From contig CM051456.1 in assembly GCA_028274465.1 (NCBI GenBank), positions 77,796,753-77,860,752 on the forward strand: a stretch of DNA of 64,000 nucleotides. The letters run 5' to 3'. The position numbers were made by a program, and so were the translations under genes. The notes under the pieces are model-generated. The model saw nothing but the letters and a program-made list of their open reading frames with translations, was not told where the DNA came from and searched no databases. Source of the stretch: Plantago ovata. Its lineage: Eukaryota > Streptophyta > Magnoliopsida > Lamiales > Plantaginaceae. This document shows, piece after piece, positions 47,801 to 58,051 of this stretch; the first letter of the stretch is position 1; each line of letters begins with the position of its first letter.

Positions 47801-50131
47801 AAGGACAAGAAAGACGATGATGATGACAATTAAGGTCCAAGTCCTGATGCTGGAGGCCTAAAGTTGACAGTTGCTGAAAATGTTCAACAAGAAAATCAGC
47901 AAGCTGAACAACCACAACCTCAGCATGAATCTCAACCTCCTCCTGCTGCTGAAAATCAAGCACCTGTACAAGGTGCTGATACTGAAGAAGAATACGCCAG
48001 AAAAAGGGCTGCCTTGAAAAATGGCGAAAGTCCAGTTTCTGATGCCAAGGTTACTGAAGAAAACCTTGAAGATGAGGATGAAGAAGATGAAGATTACCAA
48101 CGATCTCTACAAAATAGTCTCGTGATCCATGCAAGGCATACGCAGGATCTGGAAATTGGTGAATCTTCAAGACCAAAATCAAAGGAAGTTCCATCCCTTC
48201 CACTTACTACTGGCGCAACTCCAGTTATTGAGTTTCAAACGTTGCCTTCAGCAACTACTCAATTAAAACTAACTACTGGCGAAACTCCAGTAATTGAGCC
48301 CCAAACTCAATTGAAACAACTATCTACTGGTGAAACTCCAGTCGTTGAGTCCGAAGTGTTGCCATCAACAACCACTCAACAAAAAGGAAGTGAAGCTACT
48401 GACAAAGGCTCCAAAGTCGCTCAACTTGATGAATCTGAGGATGATGATGACTTGTCAGAAAATGATGATGATCAATCCAAGCGAGACCCAAAAGTCGTTC
48501 AGATTCCTCCTCCTGATTACATCAATGATTTAGACGATGGGCTAAGAGCCGAATTGCTGACGCGTGATGATCAGTTTGCTTCTGAAATTAAGGTTCATTC
48601 CTTAACACCTCATTTAGTGCCGTTCCCAAGAGTTGAGGAGTTTACTCCCAGAATTCTAGCACTAAAGCAAGTCCATGATGCCTGTAAAGCTGAAGATGAG
48701 GCATTGCTTGCTGAGAGCCCACTTGACATTGGAAAAATACTGGCTACAGTACTGAGACGCACTACAACTTTGACAATAGCTCAAAGAGACATCAGTCTTT
48801 ATCATAAGAGCTATGAAGAAGATGTAAGTCAGGCGCTCAAGCTTGCAAAGAATGCTCTTGTCAAGGCTCAGAATATTATGGATGAGAAGGCCGCAACAGA
48901 GAAAAGACATGAAGAAAACATGATGAATATTCAAAAAGAGTTAGCAACAATGAACTCTGACCAACAAGAAATCATCATGAAGTATAACAGTCTCAACACT
49001 CTTGCTGAAAATTGCAATGAGTTTTATTCTCTGCACATCACTCCGATGTTGCAATCCATGTCTAAGGGGGAAAAGAAGAACACTAGAAAGAGAAATCAAA
49101 CCCCTCCTTCTCCTGCTGCTGATGCGCCACTTCCATTAGAACCTCTTGTTGAAAGAGAGCAAAGTTCTAAAAGACAAGCAGAAACTGAGTTAAATTCAGC
49201 AAGTACCAAAAAGAGAAAAACCGCTGCTGAAACTCAAGATTTCTGTCATACTGAAAGTCATCACAATCTGAATGAAGATGATGAAGAAGATGATGACAAT
49301 CAAACAATAGCTCAAGCCATAAGAGCTAGACCCTTAACAGCCATAACTCCGTCTGGCCACTCAAGGCATTTTTCGTCTGACTCTTCAGCAAGAGATCAAG
49401 ACAATGCTAAATCAAGAAGAAGAAGGCAAAGACAGGAAGAGAAAAGGCTGGCCAGCATTGCTATTGGCTCCGGCATTGAATATACAAAGACCAGCAATGA
49501 TGAAACCACTCAGAATGTGATTAGAAACATTCATGGTTGCTGGATCTTAAAGCTGGAAGACTTGCTGGTGAATGAGTTCTTTCCTACAACCATTTTGAAT
49601 CAAATGTTCAAATGGATTGAACTCAAGGTCCAAAGAAAGCAAAGGGAAGAATCCCTCCCAAGAAATATTGCTGGGAGATGGTTGAATCTTGAGGTCTCAG
49701 TAAGAAGAACTGTCATTGGTAAGACTTATAAACAAGAACCATATTTGATAAAACCACCTGGCATTGCTTACTATGCTGACCCGGTAACAAAGAAACCTAA
49801 GAAGAAACTTGGATTGATTCCTTATGAGTACTTCTATCTCACTGCTAAGGATCAAGAAGAAGATCTTCTCTGGTTAAGAAAGATTCATCCGAGAAACATT
49901 TCAGATACACAGCTTCTCCATGCCAGCAATTGGGGCATGCATTTGTGGGTAATTCACTACATGGAAATGAATGCTGAAAAGCATCATCATACTGCCTGCA
50001 AAAATGCAAGAATTCTTCAACTACAAGTCCATAGGCTTCTGGAAAACTACGAGAAGGATTGTGTTGAATTTACTGCACTTGCTGAGAAGAGTGTAAGAGA
50101 GATTTTGAGAAAATCCTCTGAAAGAGTTTAA
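44856..50131 (+). pseudogene. Extra (3') coding region of Sirevirus C, in the env-like position
   Basis: It starts MAPKRQLSKSSKSSKVDSAE. There follow a conserved globular N-terminal part of about 300 residues, a basic cluster (KKKRKADDD, then KRKR), long AET/VAE-rich low-complexity stretches, an acidic run (DDEEEEEDENIP), repeats of TTGETPVIE, a probable coiled coil (about 48820-48990), and a conserved C-terminal part rich in Trp and Tyr (for example GCWILKLEDLLVNEFFP). No signal peptide or membrane span is evident, so 'envelope-like' would rest on position only. The function is unknown. It is a fossil with a few breaks; the first part is also present at 41471-41697 next to the gap. Confidence 0.75.
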
Positions 50132-50376
50132 GTCCCTGCAATAGTTTTTGTTAAAGTTTTTGTTTCTGATTCCTTGTTATCTATGCTTTCTTGTAAACTT
50201 CTGAATGATAACTTTCAGCAATGAATTCTTTTTTACTCTTATTGGTTTTTGATTATGCAACTTACTTATGCTTACTGTTTATTTATTCAAGTATGCTTGC
50301 ATTAATCATCTGATTTATTCAACATCAGAAACCTCTAAAAGGGTATCAATTAATTTAGCCATGGATTGCTAACATC

Positions 50377-50388
50377 AAAAAGGGGGAA
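50377..50388 (+). other. Polypurine tract of Sirevirus C
   Basis: AAAAAGGGGGAAA lies just before the 3' LTR. Similar purine words (AAGGGGGAA) also lie at about 40987, 44366 and 49063, in line with the multiple purine tracts reported for Sireviruses. Confidence 0.8.
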
Positions 50389-50391
50389 ATT

Positions 50392-52016
50392 TGTTAGGAA
50401 ACTTGTAATTTTGATGAGCAATTAACCATGCTAAATTAAGAACAGTCCAGTAACTAGTACTCTTAAGGTCCATAGGAATTTAGAATTTTAAGGACATTGT
50501 AAAAGACGAACGTTTGCTGATGACTTAGTTAAGTGTTAGATAAGTTATTTCTTTAGCGTATGATGTATTTTATTTTCTGAAAAGAAAATATCTTATTGAT
50601 GCTTAGCTTTAATGAATCTTATTTTCTGAAAAGAAAATGACCTATTGAAGCATTTGCTGAAGATATACTTTGTTTATTACAAACAAATTATTGAAGCAAA
50701 TAAGAAACCGGTCAGAATCTTGAAGACTTTTGAAGATTTGAAGACTTGAAGACTTGAAGATTGCTGAAGACTGGTAAAGGCACGTGTTGCTCAGAAAGTG
50801 GAATTTTCAGCAACAGCATTGCATAAGTGAAAATCTAAAAGACAGAGTAGGTTGTGCTTGCTGAAACTGAGAATGAACACTTGCTGATGAACATATGTGA
50901 CCTCTTGCTGAATGTACGTGAATTTGCGCTCCAATGTTACTGTTTGAATTCTATTCAAATGTGCATTTAATGCAAAGCTTACACGCGAAGGACATGAAGA
51001 CTAGAAGACAAACAAAGTTGCTGCTGAAAGTACAAAAGCAAGATAGTGACATGTTAAGGAACAAAAGCCTTAGGATTTGAAATTCAAACGGCTCCTTACT
51101 TGCACTATAAATAGAGGTCATCCGGCAAAGAGTTGAAGTGTGTCAACAACGTGATCAAACTCTCACTTGTGCTTAAAAACTCTCAAACCTTCAAACACTC
51201 TTACTGCCATTGATCCGTTCCAAGACTTAAAGCTTGAAAAAGCTACTTGTGAAGAAGTAGAACAAACTCGGCTAAGAAATTAGTTAAGTGTTCTTTCTTT
51301 CGAACAAGAACAAGTCTTGACACCAGAAACAATCAAACTTGTTTACTGCAAAGTATTCCAAGTTGTGTTTCTTAGATTACTTGTTGTAACTGAATAAGTT
51401 ATAATTAAGTCATCTCACCCCAAAACTCTCTAACTGAAAATACACCCTTTCAGGCGTGATATTCAGGGGGAACTTAATCGAGCAAGGTTTTGCTGATTAA
51501 AAGTACCAAGTTTGGTGGAGAACAAGGTTGAGTTCTCTAGTTTAGGTTGGAGACAAAGCAAGTGTGCTTTGGTTTCTGTTGAATCGCTTTAGATAGGAGA
51601 TTGTAAGGAACCTCAATCATATCTTAGTGGATTCAGTCCTAGAAAGGACAAAGTGGATTAGTTGAGAGATTACGCCACTCTCAGATACCACTATAAAAGC
51701 GTTTGTGTGATTTACTTACTGCATTTAGCTTTCAGCAAATTATATCTGTTTGTACACAGTCACTCACTTCACTTGCTGAAACCCTTTACTTGCTGAAAGA
51801 GCACTTATTGTTTCAAAGACTTCCGCTCTCTGAATTTAAGTATCAGCAATCCAAGCTACTGGAAAGTAACTTACGCTTGCTGAGAAAGTTAAGTATCAGC
51901 AACCTCATTACTGAAAAGTAATAAGTACTTGCTGAGAAAGTTTTAAACGACAAAAGTTTGAAAAGACTATTCACCCCCCCCCTCTAGTCTTTTCTTGTTG
52001 TTTAAAGGGACCAACA
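50392..52016 (+). repeat. 3' LTR of Sirevirus C
   Basis: This is 1,625 bp, nearly identical to the 5' LTR, and is followed by the target duplication GGCAA (52017-52021) and the transposase of Harbinger copy 2. Confidence 0.92.
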
Positions 52017-52638
52017 GGCAATTCTTCCATTCCAATGCATGCAATCAATACTTCCAATCATGCCAGGAAATCGTCGTTGATTTCCAATGTGAAGTAGCCT
52101 TGCTAAATCTGCTGGATTAGGCATCCTCAAATAATGATTACCAAAATTGGCAATTACAACCTCAGTGAACTTCTCAAGGGATGTTAGAGTTGTAGATTCA
52201 CTTAGGCGTAGATACTCATCGACACTATCTGCTGCAGTTCCGTATGCCAGCATGCGCATTGTTGCGGTACATTTTTGTAAGGTTGAAATGTTTTGCCGGC
52301 CTGTCGCATCACGTCTTTCTTGGAAGAATTCGTCACTACCCGCTGCTTCTTCAACGAGCCTCTCAAAAACATGCTTCCGCATTCAAAATCTACGTCGGAA
52401 TTTCTTAGCCAGAAATTTTGAGTTTTCTCCAAAGTAGTCTCTCATGAGGGACTCATGGACAATTTCTCTCTCTCTCAATAGTCAGGCCATGGTTTCGGGT
52501 GAATGTTGGGCGTATTATTTGAGGCAATGCGGTGACAACGTGATTAATCATCTGATTGATTACACGAAAGTTGACTCTTCTTCTTCTTCTGTGCATATTG
52601 TGTTCATCAGAAGAATTAGAGTTTGAATTGAAAGACAT
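52017..52638 (-). pseudogene. HARBI1-like DDE transposase, N-terminal half
   Basis: The likely start is the ATG at 52638 (MSFNSNSNSSDEHNMHRRRR). A frameshift lies near 52470-52500, after TIERERE. An in-frame TGA stands just before MRKHVFERLVEEAAGSDEFF at about 52383. The helical region typical of plant HARBI1-like proteins follows, then RRFPGMIGSIDCMHW with the first catalytic Asp. One base is missing right after MHW (about 52035), shifting the frame before the Sirevirus insertion point. With the half at 32306-33029 this gives one frameshift, one stop, one frameshift and two stops: long inactive. Confidence 0.85.
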
Positions 52639-53148
52639 TTTTTGTGTTGAAACTTGGTTTGTGAAAGCTTTTCTTAGTTGAGTGCATATGTCTACAAACA
52701 TTGTGTGGCTATTTATTGAATCAATTCCAGTAAAGAAACAAAATCGATCTGACAACTCTGCTTTTTTCCTATTCGTTTTTTAGCAAATAATTTGACAACT
52801 CTGCTTTTCCATATTCAGTTTTTTACGCGATTTGATAACTCTTCTTTTTCATATTCATTTTTTATGTGATCTGACAATTCTGCTTTTTTCATATTCGTTT
52901 TTTAGCAGATGATTGACAAGTCATATTTATTATACAATTTTTCTCTGATGATTTGAGTACTCAACTTTTCAGTAATCATTATTTTGCAGGAGAAAGGAGT
53001 ATAAGAGTCACACTTTAGTTTTTCAAGACATTGAACAATACTAGATGCCATACTTGACAATTAGTACAACATAGACAAAAACATGAAAATAACAACCAAA
53101 CAAGCAAACAAGGATCAAAGGATACTTTCGTAGCTCTTCACCTTGGCC

Positions 53149-53898
53149 CTAGTCAATTATTTCTTCCCATTTCGGGTACTTTCGTAGCTTCCTCCATACA
53201 CTCTCAAATGCAAATACTCCCCATTTGCGAGTGTGAATAGTATGTGCCATTCTTATGACACCGTCCTCATTTTGTCCACTTTTTTGTCTCCTAGACGCAG
53301 CTGCATAACTACCAACCAATTTGTTAACACCCTGGGAAATTCTTCTCCAACGACTTCTGAGTTGATTCTTATTTTTTGGGCGAATCAAAGTAGGTCTTTC
53401 TTTCTGAGCTTCATCAAATGATTTCTTCGCGTTCGGCCATAGCTTTTTAGCCTTTTGGTTGGTGCCAACAATGGAACTGGTTGTGTGCTTCTTGTACGCC
53501 GATACTTGAGCGTCATCCTCCTCTTCTTGCCACCCAGTGTTTTCATTTCCAGTTGCCTTGTTTGCATGATTTTCAGTTTCAACAACTTCAACATCATCAG
53601 GTGTTGCATAATCATCAGTTGATAGCTGGACATGCGGTTGGGTTTCTGGAACAAAAGTACATTCAATCCAGTAATCATTTGTTGTGTGTTGTGGAGGGTT
53701 ACCCGAGCTTTCAAACCCTTGAGAATAGGTATTCAAATCTTCAGAGGGAATGAAAGTGTTTGGAGTGTTTTGGAAAGATGGTGAGGGGTTTACGTTGTAA
53801 GAAGAGCTTTCTGGATTTTCAGAGGTTTGTAAATTCTTGAATTTCATGAACTCTAAGAATTGTTGGTATTGAGGATCATTTTCAAAGGGACTAGCCAT
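53149..53898 (-). CDS. Harbinger ORF1, Myb/SANT-like DNA-binding protein (intact)
   Basis: An uninterrupted 249-residue frame starting MASPFENDPQYQQFLEFMKF. Residues about 120-190 form a Myb/SANT (trihelix-like) region: WQEEEDDAQVSAYKKHTTSS, GTNQKAKKLWPNAKKSF, then NQLRSRWRRIS. The end FAFESVWRKLRKYPKWEEI matches the usual C-terminal motif of PIF/Harbinger ORF1 proteins, often mislabelled 'glutathione S-transferase T3-like' in plant genomes. In the superfamily ORF1 works with the transposase at the element ends. It lies upstream of the transposase on the same strand inside copy 2. The reading frame is open, but with the partner dead it probably has no role unless it helps relatives. Confidence 0.82.
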   Translation of the reverse strand: MASPFENDPQYQQFLEFMKFKNLQTSENPESSSYNVNPSPSFQNTPNTFIPSEDLNTYSQGFESSGNPPQHTTNDYWIECTFVPETQPHVQLSTDDYATPDDVEVVETENHANKATGNENTGWQEEEDDAQVSAYKKHTTSSIVGTNQKAKKLWPNAKKSFDEAQKERPTLIRPKNKNQLRSRWRRISQGVNKLVGSYAAASRRQKSGQNEDGVIRMAHTIHTRKWGVFAFESVWRKLRKYPKWEEIID

Positions 53899-54342
53899 TG
53901 GATAAAAACTTAAAATGTAGAAGCAGAAGTGATTGAAGTGTGTTGAAATGTATCAGTATTGGACTCAATTTATAGAGTTTCGGAAAAATATTAAATATAA
54001 ATTAATTTTTAAAATATCTTTTAGATTGGTCAAAAAATTTGACCAGCCAATAGCAGTCGTTTCATCATTGGATGATCAATTTTTTTACCAATCCTATCTT
54101 TATCTTCCATCTAAATATTTGATCATGTCCTACATTTAACATTTTGTTTTTTCAAAGATCCGTTAACCTGAAATTGATTCCAAATCATATTAAAAGAATA
54201 AAAATATTTTCTTAAACACAAAATATAATGATTATTCTCTCATAATATACATTTTTATACAACATAGATATAAAAGGTTAACAAAATAAAGTGCTAAATT
54301 TAAAACGGACCAAAATAAAACTATTATTAAATCACAATAAAC

Positions 54343-54475
<133 letters not shown>

Positions 54476-54739
54476 GAGTGGGACGAGTGTCCCACTCCAA
54501 TTGGACCATTTTAGGTTGTGGTTTTGCTCACAATGTGAGCAAAACACAGACCCATATATTGGTTGTCGATAATTGACGTGTTGCTGTCATGATCCAAAAT
54601 CTTGCTCACTCATAAAGGATGCTAAAAATAAGATAAATTCAACCATTGAAACCTTGTCCCTTAACTAATTTATTTTACTTTTTACAGATTTGAGGCCTAT
54701 CCCTCATCAATCATACCTAACTTTAGTTGTCCTTTTGTA

Positions 54740-55494
54740 GGAAAAATTCTCCAAAATGTACCATAAGTTTCCTACTCCGTCCATTTTGTACTGTAAGTTT
54801 GTTACTTCCACATTTTGTCATGTAAGTTCACGAAAAATCCAATTTTTATACTTGGGGACAAATCTAGTCCGACGAGCTAATATTACGGCAAATTTGAATT
54901 TGATTCACCCCCAATTCGCTATGACTCGCGAATTAGTGGTAATTCTTCACTAATTCGCCTAAATTATAAATGAATAAAATTATATTTTTTAAAGAAAATA
55001 AGGTAATTGTTGAGCATGCCCACCCATTTGTGTGACACATCATTGAAAAATAAAATAATTAAAAAAAATGAACATTTATATTACACATAACTCTGATTAA
55101 AAGTTTAGCATACCCCAATTGATTTTCGCAAATTATTAGAACATAGAACAAAGAGAATAACAACCAATCAATTTTGTCTTCATGTCATTGAAAAAACTCG
55201 TATTCATTTTATTTGTTCCCTTGCATCGATATGTCATAGAAAGGGGTATGCTACACAATTACCTTGATTGTTTATATATTTTTTTTTATTTAGATATTTT
55301 AATAATGTCGGTGAAATAGTAAAAAATAATCAATAATTCGCGAGTTCATGGAAAATTAAGGGTGAATTAGATTCAAATTAACCCTAATATTAGTTCATTG
55401 TGTTAGATTTGGTCCGAAATACAAAAATTGAATTTTTTGTGAATTTAGAGGAGAAAATATACAAAACGGAGTAATAAAGTTATGGGATTTTTCC
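54740..55494. mobile_element. MULE-like MITE with long inverted repeats and 10-bp target duplication
   Basis: A 755-bp element, starting GGAAAAATTC and ending GGGATTTTTCC. It is flanked by TCCTTTTGTA on both sides (54730-54739 and 55495-55504). The arms are inverted copies of each other over at least 180 bp (left about 54740-54955, right about 55315-55494). The similarity continues inward (AAGGTAATTGTTGAGCATGC against GGGTATGCTACACAATTACC), so the element could nearly fold on itself. No coding capacity. Long inverted repeats and a 9-10 bp duplication are typical of Mutator-like elements. It lies 97 bp before the start codon of the next gene. Confidence 0.85.
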
Positions 55495-55591
55495 TCCTTT
55501 TGTATATCCAAAATCTTTATTATCCATCAAAATCACACATTATCACACATTGTCTTTTACGATCAAAATCACAGTACCCATCATCATCATC

Positions 55592-58051
55592 ATGTCGAAA
55601 ACCCGGCGTGAGGTCGGCAACACAGAGCTGAGCTGGTGCAAGGCGGTCCCAGGCGGAACAGGAATCACAGTCCTAGCCTTACTCTTCTCCAAACCCCCAA
55701 ACATCCCACTCCTCCAAACCGCCCTCCGCAAACTCCAAACCACCCACCCTATCCTCAACTCCACTCTCCATTTCGACCCCATTTCCAAATCCTACTCTTA
55801 CATCACTCTCCCTTCCCCCTACATTCACCTCCACCAGCTCGACCCCCCACCACCCCAAACCCCTCCCCACACTCTCCACTCCATCCTCGAGCACGAGCTC
55901 AACCAGAATCCCTGGCAAGACCAAAACACTGACACTCAGCTGTTCTTTGCGAGTTTGTACGCTTTGGAGACGAACTACTGGGTGTTGAGCTTGAGGCTGC
56001 ACACGTCTGTTTGCGACAGGGCGGGTGCTGTGGCATTGCTGAGGGAGTTTCTTGGTCTGATGGAGAAAGATGAGAGTTTCCAAGTTGAAGATAGGGTTGG
56101 GGAGGTTAGTTTGGGGATTGAGGAGTGTGTGCCGAATGGGCAAGGGCGTAAGCCTTTTTGGGCTAGAGGGGTTGATATGTTGGGTTACTCATTTAATTCT
56201 TTGAGGTTGGCTAATTTGGATTTTATGGATACTGTCTCTCCTAGACAGTCCAGGGTTGTCAGGATGGAAATCGGTGCTGACGAAGCTGCTCGTCTCGTTT
56301 CAGTTGAGTCCATGTTTTTATTGAAGCATGAAAATGATCTACTTCTTTTTGTTATATGGTATTGAAAATGCATAAGTTACTGAGTTCTTGCATGTATAAG
56401 GTCTTGAAAATATACAGTGATGATTGGGATAGAATTGTTCGATAATATCTACTAACACATGTGTTATAGTTTAACCACCTTATTTTTGTCAAGCATGGTA
56501 AAGATAAGCTCGACGTTGTCATCTTGTTACTTGAGTCACGGCATCTGTGGTCTAGTTGGGTAACTTGGGTTGTTCTTTATTTGTTACGGTCTGAAATTGG
56601 CTAACGTGATGATTCCTTATCGTCCAGTTCAAATTTGTTGCCCTTGCAGTCGCAATTAGGCCAAGCTGGTGCGGTGATATTTTCTGATATTTGTGAAGTT
56701 TTCGTTGGATTGCTAATTTGATATATACTTCTTTTTGTTGTATGGTCCTGAAAATGCAGCTATTTGGGGTTGTTTCTGGAGGTTGGTAGTATGTGTGTAT
56801 TGTTTGGTTTAGTGGAAGTAATTATAATTGTGAGATAGAATTGATTCCGAGGGGCGAACATTTTAGAATTGATTGAAAGGGAGGGAGCTTTATGTTTCTA
56901 TGATCATAAGATACCGAGTTCTTACATGTATATATTTCAAAAAAAAAAAAAAAAAAAAAAGAAAGGTTCTTACATGTGTAAGGTAACGGGTAGCTGAAAT
57001 TGAGCAATGGAAGGACACATTGATGATTGGGATAGAATTGTTTGTTATAGTTCAACCATCTTATTTTTGTCAAACATGGTAAAGATAAGCTCAATGTTGT
57101 CATCTTGTTCCTTGAGTAAACATGGAAAGATAAGCTCAACGTTGTCATCTTGTTCCTTGAGTCGCGGCATCTGTGGTCTTGTTGGGTAACTTTATTCTTT
57201 ATTTGTTACTGTCTGAAATGGCTAACGTGATGATTCCTTTACGTCCAGTTCATATTTGTTGTCTTTGCAGTCCCAATTAGGCCAAGCTGGTTTGGTGATA
57301 TTTTCTGCTATTTATGAAGTTTTTTATGGGATTACTAATTTGCAGGGTTGCGAGGAAAGGGGAATAAAGTTATGTGCACTTCTAGGAGCGGCTGGATTAA
57401 TTGCTTGTCACGTCGTAAAAGGGGTTCCGGAAGGTCAATGGGAGAAATATTCAGTTGTCACACTCATTGATTGTAGATCACTTCTTGATCCAGTGCTGAG
57501 CAGCCAACATATGGGTGAGTTTAATTAGATATTCCATTGTTGTTGACTTTGTTGTGTTTCATCTCGTAATTATCTAACATTCATGAATCTTGATGGTTTC
57601 AGGATTTTATCATTCGGCAATTCTAAACAGCCATGATATCAAGGGAGATGAAAATTTATGGGAGCTGGCGAACCGAGTCCATTCATCTGTTGCCAATGCC
57701 AAAGACAGCAATAAGCATTTTACAGATATGGCGGACTTAAACTATTTGATGTGCAAGGCAATAGAGAACCCGGGTTTGACCCCATCCGCTGCACTCAGAA
57801 CTTCACTAATATCAGTTTTTGAGGATCCAGTGATAGAAAACTCAAAACATCTGAATGAGTCTATTGGATTAGAAGACTTCATTGGATGTGCTTCTGTCCA
57901 TGGTGTAGGCCCATCTGTAGCTGTATTCGACACCTTAAGAGAGGGGAAATTGGACTGTGCGTGTGTATATCCATTCCCTTTGTATTCGAGGGAGCAAATG
58001 CAGGAGTTTGTAGACCGTATGAAAACAATTCTTTTGGATGGAATTGCATAG
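55592..58051 (+). CDS. Condensation/CAT-fold acyltransferase-like protein, three exons
   Basis: Exons are 55592-56302, 57346-57514 and 57603-58051, all with GT-AG borders, giving 442 residues. The start MSKTRREVGNTELSWCKAVP was chosen because it precedes the conserved block WCKAVPGGTGITVLALLFS; an in-frame ATG at 55550 is possible. The protein has the two-domain layout of CoA-dependent acyltransferases and condensation domains: an N-terminal part with the active-site region at residues 137-142 (HTSVCD) and a C-terminal half from GCEERGIKLCALLGAAGLIA. The classical motif is HHxxxDG; here the second His, normally the base, is Thr and the Gly is Arg, so ordinary transferase activity is doubtful. 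Substrate unknown. It stands alone, with a MITE in its promoter and a tandem duplication in intron 1. Confidence 0.85.
56303..57345 (+). other. Intron 1 of the acyltransferase-like gene, built from a tandem duplication
   Basis: About 56336-56719 is repeated at 56720-57340. Both begin with a CTTCTTTTTGTTRTATGG word and end with ATTTTCTGMTATTT.TGAAGTTTT...TTACTAATTT or close. Copy two carries the AATTTGCAG acceptor that is used; copy one reads AATTTGATAT at that place. Copy two also contains an A-run at about 56939-56960 and a further 40-odd-bp duplication at about 57074-57160 (AAGATAAGCTCAAYGTTGTC twice). Confidence 0.8.

Larger units (their letters stand above)
33030..52016 (+). mobile_element. 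Sirevirus-type Ty1/copia element C, very young insertion, with scaffold gap
   Basis: The element begins TGTTAGG and ends ACCAACA, flanked by the 5-bp duplication GGCAA (33025-33029 and 52017-52021). The order is 5' LTR, tRNA-Met primer site, gag, pol (integrase, reverse transcriptase, RNase H), hairpin array, extra coding region, polypurine tract, 3' LTR. The LTRs differ by only about two substitutions and one small indel over 1.62 kb by eye, pointing to well under 0.1-0.2 million years. A 100-N gap and a 3.38-kb repeated block (38.4-41.7 kb and 41.8-45.0 kb) inside suggest an assembly problem; without it the element would be about 15.6 kb, large for the group. Coding parts carry perhaps five to ten apparent breaks, some near the gap possibly sequence errors. 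Confidence 0.92.

Noticed and set aside
44856-50131. True envelope gene making this a retrovirus
   Set aside because: Position only; no signal peptide, membrane span or fusion-protein feature seen.
53149-53898. Annotation as glutathione S-transferase
   Set aside because: The frame has the SANT-like region of PIF/Harbinger ORF1 and no GST fold; the label is a known carry-over in databases.
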